From Paenibacillus glycanilyticus NBRC 16618 (GTDB taxonomy: Bacteria; Bacillota; Bacilli; Paenibacillales; Paenibacillaceae): 64,000 nucleotides of DNA. The stretch is from positions 227,660-291,659 of the forward strand of contig NZ_BILY01000002.1 of assembly GCF_004000805.1 (NCBI RefSeq). Reading direction: 5' to 3'. The position numbers and the translations under genes are program-made. Below the pieces are notes generated by a model. That model was given only the letters and a program-made list of their open reading frames with translations, searched no databases and was not told the DNA's origin. Positions 59,500 through 64,000 of this stretch are shown in pieces (the first letter of the stretch is position 1; every line of letters starts with the position of its first letter).

Positions 59500-60602
59500 C
59501 ATGATGATGATTGGTTCTGCTTGAAGCTGGAACGGAGAGCATCTATGCCGAGCAGCCCAACCGGGATGATTACCATAAAGATAGTCGCATACAAGGAGAA
59601 TACCTTAGGCGTAAACGCAACAAAGCTAACGATATTGTCATAGACGAGAAGAGACAAGAAAACAAGCAAAAGGGCAAACGGCAGAGTCAGCGTACGGGGG
59701 TCCTTCAGTCTCAGCGTCTGGGCTGTCCCAAGCGTTACGGCGTACATGCAAACCACCGTTTTGAAAAAAATCGTGATCAACCATATAATTGCCAGCATGG
59801 CCTCGACTCTCTGCAGAAAGTTCCCCACACTGATTTGCTTAGCCAGGGTATAGCTGGCATACATATTCCTCTGCGTGAATTCGGTACCCAGTACCAGCGT
59901 CGACAGCAGTACGCTAACAATAATAACCACGCTGCCGAGCAAGGTTCCCGCCAGCAAGGCGCTTCTTGCTTTTTCCGGCCTGTTCGTATAAGGAACCAGC
60001 ATCATAAGAATAACCTGTTCTTGAAGATTAAAATAATAAAACGCGCCTAGCAGGATTGGTTTTATTCCATTCTCGAAAACAGGCTCAGCCCGATCTATTC
60101 TAATCTGGGGCAACAGGAAGAAAGTAAGGAATAGAAACAATGCAATTACAAACGGCAAGAAAATCTCCGCTGCCCTAGCCGTTGTTTCAATACCAAGCCG
60201 AACCGCGTAAACCACCACAGCCATGAATAAAATAATCGTTATTTCGATTGGCGTATTCGGCATAATATGGGTCGTCATGAAATTCCCTACGACGCGAAGC
60301 AGGAAAGAAGACAACAAAAAGATAAAAGAAAGGAAAAACAACGAAATAACCTTTCCTAGCCACTTCCCCAATATCTTCTCGCTAAACTCCGCAAGCGTTA
60401 ATGTGGGATAGCGGCCGGCCAGCGCGCTATAAATCAATATGGTTAGAAGATTGGCCGCTGTTCCTATAAGGCATGCAATCCAGCCGTCTTGTTTGGAGAA
60501 TACGGCCATAATGGAAGGAACGATCAGGATGGAGGTGCCAATCGTATACAGAAGCGTAAGAACGGTCAGCTGCCGGTGACTTATTTTTCCCTTCTCGAGC
60601 AT
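59499..60602 (-). CDS. GerAB-type spore germination permease-like protein
   Basis: A 367-residue membrane protein with about ten helices, a member of the APC-like Spore_permease family. It begins KISHRQLTVLTLLYTIGTSILIVP, with the germinant-binding-type glycine/threonine stretch. It forms the B subunit of a GerA receptor that senses nutrients in the spore inner membrane. It is the last gene of the operon and lies six bases after the small membrane protein. Confidence 0.93.
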   Translation of the reverse strand: MLEKGKISHRQLTVLTLLYTIGTSILIVPSIMAVFSKQDGWIACLIGTAANLLTILIYSALAGRYPTLTLAEFSEKILGKWLGKVISLFFLSFIFLLSSFLLRVVGNFMTTHIMPNTPIEITIILFMAVVVYAVRLGIETTARAAEIFLPFVIALFLFLTFFLLPQIRIDRAEPVFENGIKPILLGAFYYFNLQEQVILMMLVPYTNRPEKARSALLAGTLLGSVVIIVSVLLSTLVLGTEFTQRNMYASYTLAKQISVGNFLQRVEAMLAIIWLITIFFKTVVCMYAVTLGTAQTLRLKDPRTLTLPFALLLVFLSLLVYDNIVSFVAFTPKVFSLYATIFMVIIPVGLLGIDALRSSFKQNQSSS

Positions 60603-60608
60603 CCCTCA

Positions 60609-60848
60609 TCACCTCCCGCTTAAATTTTGGAAAATCGCCTCGGCCAGCGGCCGCAGCATATAATCGAGCCCATTTACCGGATTAGGAATATGTAAATTGA
60701 GGAACCTCATAATCACCAGTACGATACCTAACCCCAGCAGGCAAAAGAATACCCAAAGATCCTTCCTCAGCTTTCTCTTCCTCAATGACGGCACTTCAAT
60801 CAGAATAATTACAGCTGCGGCTGCGAATAGCCATATATATTTCATCAT
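60609..60848 (-). CDS. Small membrane protein of the ger operon (GerD/YfkS-like subunit)
   Basis: A 79-residue protein with two membrane helices (about residues 4-19 and 31-50) and a short C-terminal tail. Small two-helix proteins are coded in many GerA-type operons in Bacilli (YfkS or GerXD-like) and are called D subunits; their role is modulation of receptor function. It lies 16 bases after the C subunit gene and six before the B gene. The start follows AAGGAAT. Confidence 0.7.
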   Translation of the reverse strand: MMKYIWLFAAAAVIILIEVPSLRKRKLRKDLWVFFCLLGLGIVLVIMRFLNLHIPNPVNGLDYMLRPLAEAIFQNLSGR

Positions 60849-60864
60849 AGTTGCTAATTCCTTC

Positions 60865-62067
60865 TTACTTCATTTCTTGCATAAACGAGTTACTAACCGT
60901 ACCAGTCTGCCGGATATTTACCACAACGTCTAACTTGACCGGCATCTTCTGAAAGACGGCATCCCAATCATTTTCAACGCTTTTCCAATAGGAAGGATTC
61001 GCGCGATGAACGACATCTCCAAATCCAAATATGTCCACTTTGTATTTTTCCTGAACCTGATGGATTGTTTTCTGTACAAACCCCCGTATCGCTTCCGCGC
61101 TTTCGTGCTCCAACTCATAAATAGACGACTTTTGAGTCAGATCGATTTTACACAACACTTCGCCAATGCTGCCCTCGGTACGAATCCCTATATGTATTTC
61201 CGGTTCTCCGTTTACAAATCTGGCTTTGGTTGTCGTTTTTGAACGAATGACCTCAATTGTCATTCTCCCGCCCTCGGGACAATTAAGAACCCCGACCGTA
61301 TCATGTACATCGTTGTGAATAAAAGAGTAGCCTCTGCTTTCGCCTTCATTCAACCATCCAACAAGCTTATCCTCGTTAAAAACAGCCATGCCCGAATACT
61401 GCAGGTATGCGGGTGAAGCAATTTTTTCAACATTTTCCCTGCTTTCGCCTTTTTCACGGTCACCTCTCAGGCGGAGTCCGGTGACAACCGGTTGTTTGCC
61501 TTTTCTAACGATATCCATGATGAGCTGATCCAGCGTTATCGATGCGGTTGGCGCCCATTGCTTCTGCGAGTTTAGCAAAGAAGAATACATCTGATTTGCA
61601 GGTATAGCTTCCAAATGGGTTAATATTTTCAGCGTGCTCGCTGCGGTAGTCTCTCTTGCAATGGTGATGTAGAAATCGGTGCGATGCTCATAATATCTGG
61701 ACATGTATTCAAGAGCATCGGCAATCCCTTCTTTGGCTAACTCCTCGCCTATGACTAACATCCGAAGGTGGGCAGAATATATAGGTCTCGGCGATACCGT
61801 AGTCATTTTGCGTATGGCTTCAAATATGGTTCGTCCCCTCGCTTGGTAAAACGTAACGGGAGTCCGCGTCATCGTTCTGTTGTTTGCGGCAACCTCTCCC
61901 GGGTCAACGACCTGAACCGACACCTGATATTGATTCTCCCCATCCTTATCGATTCCGATTGCCACGGCAATAGCCAGATCATTAAGCTCGCGGCGATTCC
62001 AGCAGCCAGTCAGCGTCATCGCTATTAAAACAAACAATAAGGGAACTAATATTCTCCGCATCATCAT
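60865..62067 (-). CDS. Ger(x)C-type spore germination lipoprotein (C subunit)
   Basis: A 400-residue lipoprotein. The lipobox LTGC gives the acylated Cys22, followed by WNRRELNDLAIAVAIGIDK, the near-invariant start of mature GerAC proteins. It forms the outer subunit of a nutrient germinant receptor in the spore inner membrane. It is 33 bases after the A subunit gene and 16 before the small D-type gene. GAGGAATTGCG provides the ribosome site. Confidence 0.93.
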   Translation of the reverse strand: MMMRRILVPLLFVLIAMTLTGCWNRRELNDLAIAVAIGIDKDGENQYQVSVQVVDPGEVAANNRTMTRTPVTFYQARGRTIFEAIRKMTTVSPRPIYSAHLRMLVIGEELAKEGIADALEYMSRYYEHRTDFYITIARETTAASTLKILTHLEAIPANQMYSSLLNSQKQWAPTASITLDQLIMDIVRKGKQPVVTGLRLRGDREKGESRENVEKIASPAYLQYSGMAVFNEDKLVGWLNEGESRGYSFIHNDVHDTVGVLNCPEGGRMTIEVIRSKTTTKARFVNGEPEIHIGIRTEGSIGEVLCKIDLTQKSSIYELEHESAEAIRGFVQKTIHQVQEKYKVDIFGFGDVVHRANPSYWKSVENDWDAVFQKMPVKLDVVVNIRQTGTVSNSFMQEMK

Positions 62068-62100
62068 CGCAATTCCTCATCTCGTTGCCTTTATTCTCGA

Positions 62101-63561
62101 TTAACGCTTCGGCCCGGGAGGCTTGTTATTGCCACGGGTAATATTATTCTGACTAATTAGACGCAGCCGTTTCCGCATGGCCCAGTGCGGCAGCCGGAAT
62201 AAGGTATCCTTCGTATCCTCGGCAATAAAGGGTCCAAATGGACTCATATACGGTACTCCGAAGGTACGGAGACTGCATAAATGAAGCACGAGTGCAAAAA
62301 TGCCTAGAATTATCCCGTATAAACCAAAGGACGCAGCCAGCCCCATTAGCGCGAATCGGATCATCCGGATGGAAATGGACATATTCATGGCCGGCACAAC
62401 AAAGCTTGATATAGCCGTGATGGATACCACTATTACCATCGCAGCGGAAACAATCCCCGCATCCACAGCTGCCTGTCCGATAACCAAGGTGCCGACAATC
62501 GAAATAGCCTGACCCATTGTTCTAGGCATCCGAACCCCGGCTTCACGCAGGATCTCGAACGTAATCTCCATAATCAACGCCTCGATAAATGCGGGAAAAG
62601 GTATCCCTTCCCGTTGGGCCGCAAGTCCAATGAGCAGCTGTGTAGGGAGCATTTCCTGATGAAAGGTCGTGATGGCTATATAAAGCGATGGCCCTAACAG
62701 AGCGATAAAGATGCCTACAAAGCGGAGAATCCTTATCAGCGAGCTGATATCGGCGCGTTGATAGTAATCCTCCGCAGAATGCATGAAGGAAATGAACAAA
62801 GCGGGAACCACAAGCACATGAGGCGTTCCATCCACCAATATCGCCACTTTGCCTTCCAGCAGTTCGGCAGCGATAACATCCGGCCGTTCGGAGTTGTACA
62901 TGGTCGGAAATGGACTATAAGCGGAATCCTGAATCAGCTCTTCGATATAGCCGCTTTCCAGAATCCCGTCAATATCTATTCTGGATAATCGGTTACGAAC
63001 CTCTTCCAAGATCTTATCGCTCACAATACCTTTTATATACATTATGGAAACACTAGTCTGGGTCATTTTCCCGATTCTCATATTTTCAAGCCACAAATCG
63101 GGATTCTTAATTTTCCTTCTGACCAGAGCCGTATTTGTGCGAATGGATTCCGTAAACGACTCTTTGGGGCCGCGGCTTACCGTTTCCGTCATGGCCTCTG
63201 AAACCGCACGGTCTTTAATTCCATTCATAGCAATGGACAATATTTTATTGCTGTCCCATATAAGAATGACATGGCCGGAAAACAGGTTATAGTACATCGT
63301 ATCCGTCGATGTCACTTCTTCTATTTCTCCCGCGGTCAGCAAGTCCAGAAAAGGATGCTGATTCGTATTAAGCTTCGGAAACTCCACCATCAGAGTCTCC
63401 AATATAAAATCTTGAACAGAGTCCGTGTTTACTAGCCCATCCGCATAAAACAAATTCACTTTTCGAGAATTGCCACCATAATCGATTTGGAATTCTTTAA
63501 AAATAATATCGTTACTGTAACCGAGTTTTTCTTTAATCGTTGCAATATCGATCTGACTCAT
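62101..63561 (-). CDS. GerAA-type spore germination protein (A subunit)
   Basis: A 486-residue membrane protein. The large soluble N-terminal half (about residues 1-270) contains MYIKGIVSDKILEEVRNRL and PTMYNSERPDVIAAELLEGK; four or five hydrophobic helices follow (ITTFHQEMLPTQLLIGLAAQREG, then several). This is the SpoVAF/GerA domain. It is the first gene of the operon and shares the receptor with the B and C subunits. The C-terminus is basic (RGNNKPPGPKR). Confidence 0.93.
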   Translation of the reverse strand: MSQIDIATIKEKLGYSNDIIFKEFQIDYGGNSRKVNLFYADGLVNTDSVQDFILETLMVEFPKLNTNQHPFLDLLTAGEIEEVTSTDTMYYNLFSGHVILIWDSNKILSIAMNGIKDRAVSEAMTETVSRGPKESFTESIRTNTALVRRKIKNPDLWLENMRIGKMTQTSVSIMYIKGIVSDKILEEVRNRLSRIDIDGILESGYIEELIQDSAYSPFPTMYNSERPDVIAAELLEGKVAILVDGTPHVLVVPALFISFMHSAEDYYQRADISSLIRILRFVGIFIALLGPSLYIAITTFHQEMLPTQLLIGLAAQREGIPFPAFIEALIMEITFEILREAGVRMPRTMGQAISIVGTLVIGQAAVDAGIVSAAMVIVVSITAISSFVVPAMNMSISIRMIRFALMGLAASFGLYGIILGIFALVLHLCSLRTFGVPYMSPFGPFIAEDTKDTLFRLPHWAMRKRLRLISQNNITRGNNKPPGPKR

Positions 63562-63621
63562 GCTGCATCACATCACCCGTATTTGATAATTATCAGTATG
63601 GTCATACGCCAATCGATATAA

Positions 63622-63660
63622 ACAAAAAGCACCCGTCGGAGGTTAGTCCGCCAGGTGCTC
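63622..63660 (-). terminator. Second terminator after the tRNA cluster
   Basis: On the minus strand agcacctggcgga pairs with tccgacgggtgct around an inner mismatch, followed by TTTTTGTTT. It is about 60 bases upstream of the gerA start, giving tandem terminators between the tRNA genes and the ger operon. Confidence 0.65.
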
Positions 63661-63681
63661 GTAAAGTATGTAAACATGCAA

Positions 63682-63712
63682 AAAACGCTGACTGTACAAA
63701 GTACAATCAGCG
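63682..63712 (-). terminator. Terminator of the tRNA cluster
   Basis: On the minus strand cgctgattgtac / gtacagtcagcg (one G-T pair) with a TTT loop, followed by six T. It is 17 bases past the 3' end of tRNA-Leu. Confidence 0.8.
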
Positions 63713-63728
63713 CAATCATTTCAATATT

Positions 63729-63810
63729 TGGTGCCGGTGAGAGGACTCGAACCTCCACGGTTTCCCTCACGATTTTGAGTCGCGCGCGTCTGCCATTCCG
63801 CCACACCGGC
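63729..63810 (-). tRNA. tRNA-Leu (CAA)
   Basis: 82 bases including a genome-encoded CCA. The acceptor stem GCCGGTG pairs with CACCGGC, the anticodon loop is CTCAAAA with anticodon CAA, a long variable arm is present, and the T-loop reads GGTTCGAGTCC. The long variable arm confirms a Leu-type tRNA. Confidence 0.93.
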
Positions 63811-63822
63811 ATTTGGTAAATA

Positions 63823-63899
63823 TGGCGTGCCCTAAGAGATTCGAACTCCTGACCTTTTGATTCGTAGTCAAACGCTCTATCCAGCTGAGCTAAGGGCAC
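63823..63899 (-). tRNA. tRNA-Arg (ACG)
   Basis: 77 bases with encoded CCA. The acceptor GTGCCCT pairs with AGGGCAC, the D-arm reads TAGCTCAGCTGGATAGAGC, the anticodon stem TTTGA/TCAAA surrounds the loop CTACGAA with anticodon ACG (read as inosine after modification), and the T-arm is AGGAGTTCGAATCTCT. Confidence 0.95.
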
Positions 63900-63917
63900 A
63901 TTTTATTGAAATAATTG

Positions 63918-63991
63918 TGGAGGCGCCACCCAGACTCGAACTGGGGGTAAAGCTTTTGCAGAGCTCTGCCTTACCACTTGGCTATGGCGCC
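63918..63991 (-). tRNA. tRNA-Cys (GCA)
   Basis: 74 bases with encoded CCA. The acceptor GGCGCCA... pairs with GGCGCC at the 3' end, the anticodon stem GAGCT/AGCTT holds the loop CTGCAAA with anticodon GCA, and the T-arm has GTTCGAGTC. It is first in the transcript order of the three tRNAs and ends nine bases from the window edge. Confidence 0.95.
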
Positions 63992-64000
63992 ACCTAATTA

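Overview
The window looks like a chromosomal segment of an aerobic, endospore-forming Firmicute of the Paenibacillus type. Evidence seen in the sequence: two small acid-soluble spore protein genes, a complete GerA-type germinant receptor operon, strong AGGAGG-like ribosome binding sites, TTG starts after good Shine-Dalgarno sites, a YesM/YesN-type two-component system with LplB-type sugar transport and glycoside hydrolases, and a Lia-type envelope-stress operon. No phage, insertion sequence, CRISPR array or rRNA was seen.

Layout. 1-10.1 kb is a glycan-uptake region: a partial LplB-type permease, a MATE exporter, a sugar-binding lipoprotein, a YesM-like kinase, a GH38 alpha-mannosidase and a YesN-like regulator. 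10.3-14.6 kb holds an HPr-like protein lacking the active histidine, a small membrane protein, a repeat element, a GH43 glycosidase, an AraC regulator, an Atu4866-family protein and a short-chain dehydrogenase broken by one in-frame TAG. 14.7-24 kb has alpha-glucan phosphorylase, PaiA-like acetyltransferase, a DMT exporter with a divergent AraC regulator, dihydrolipoamide dehydrogenase with a divergent TetR regulator, an SLH protein, a secreted helical protein and a P-loop kinase.

24-31 kb is redox and metal defence: an OhrR-type sensor, thiol peroxidase and thioredoxin reductase (with OhrR-like operators on the trxB promoter), then an ArsR/CadC regulator, a CopD-like protein and a CadA-type P-type ATPase behind an ArsR-type operator. 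30.9-32.7 kb holds the most unusual locus: an ECF sigma-W-like promoter in front of an unrecognised 364-residue protein with an internal duplication and a short PspA/IM30-like protein. Next come a LigD-like DNA ligase and a SASP, then an SsuABC-type transporter with a Crp-type regulator and a metallo-beta-lactamase-fold hydrolase.

38-55 kb: a winged-helix/helical-repeat regulator with an MFS transporter, rRNA methyltransferase and KtrA, sspI, an isolated phnM, a LacI-controlled operon of two Gfo/Idh/MocA dehydrogenases and a ThuA protein (the LacI gene has no normal start codon and seems to begin at ATC), two TM2 proteins, release factor 3, a cyclase-family hydrolase, glucose-6-phosphate dehydrogenase, a YwmB-like protein and two unrecognised small genes.

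55-64 kb: the Lia-type operon (LiaI-like, PspA, PspC, second PspA, LiaS, LiaR), the GerA-type operon (A, C, small membrane protein, B) and a tRNA cluster (Cys, Arg, Leu), all on the minus strand. Gene starts were chosen by Shine-Dalgarno position; functions are inferred from motifs and family resemblance without database searches.
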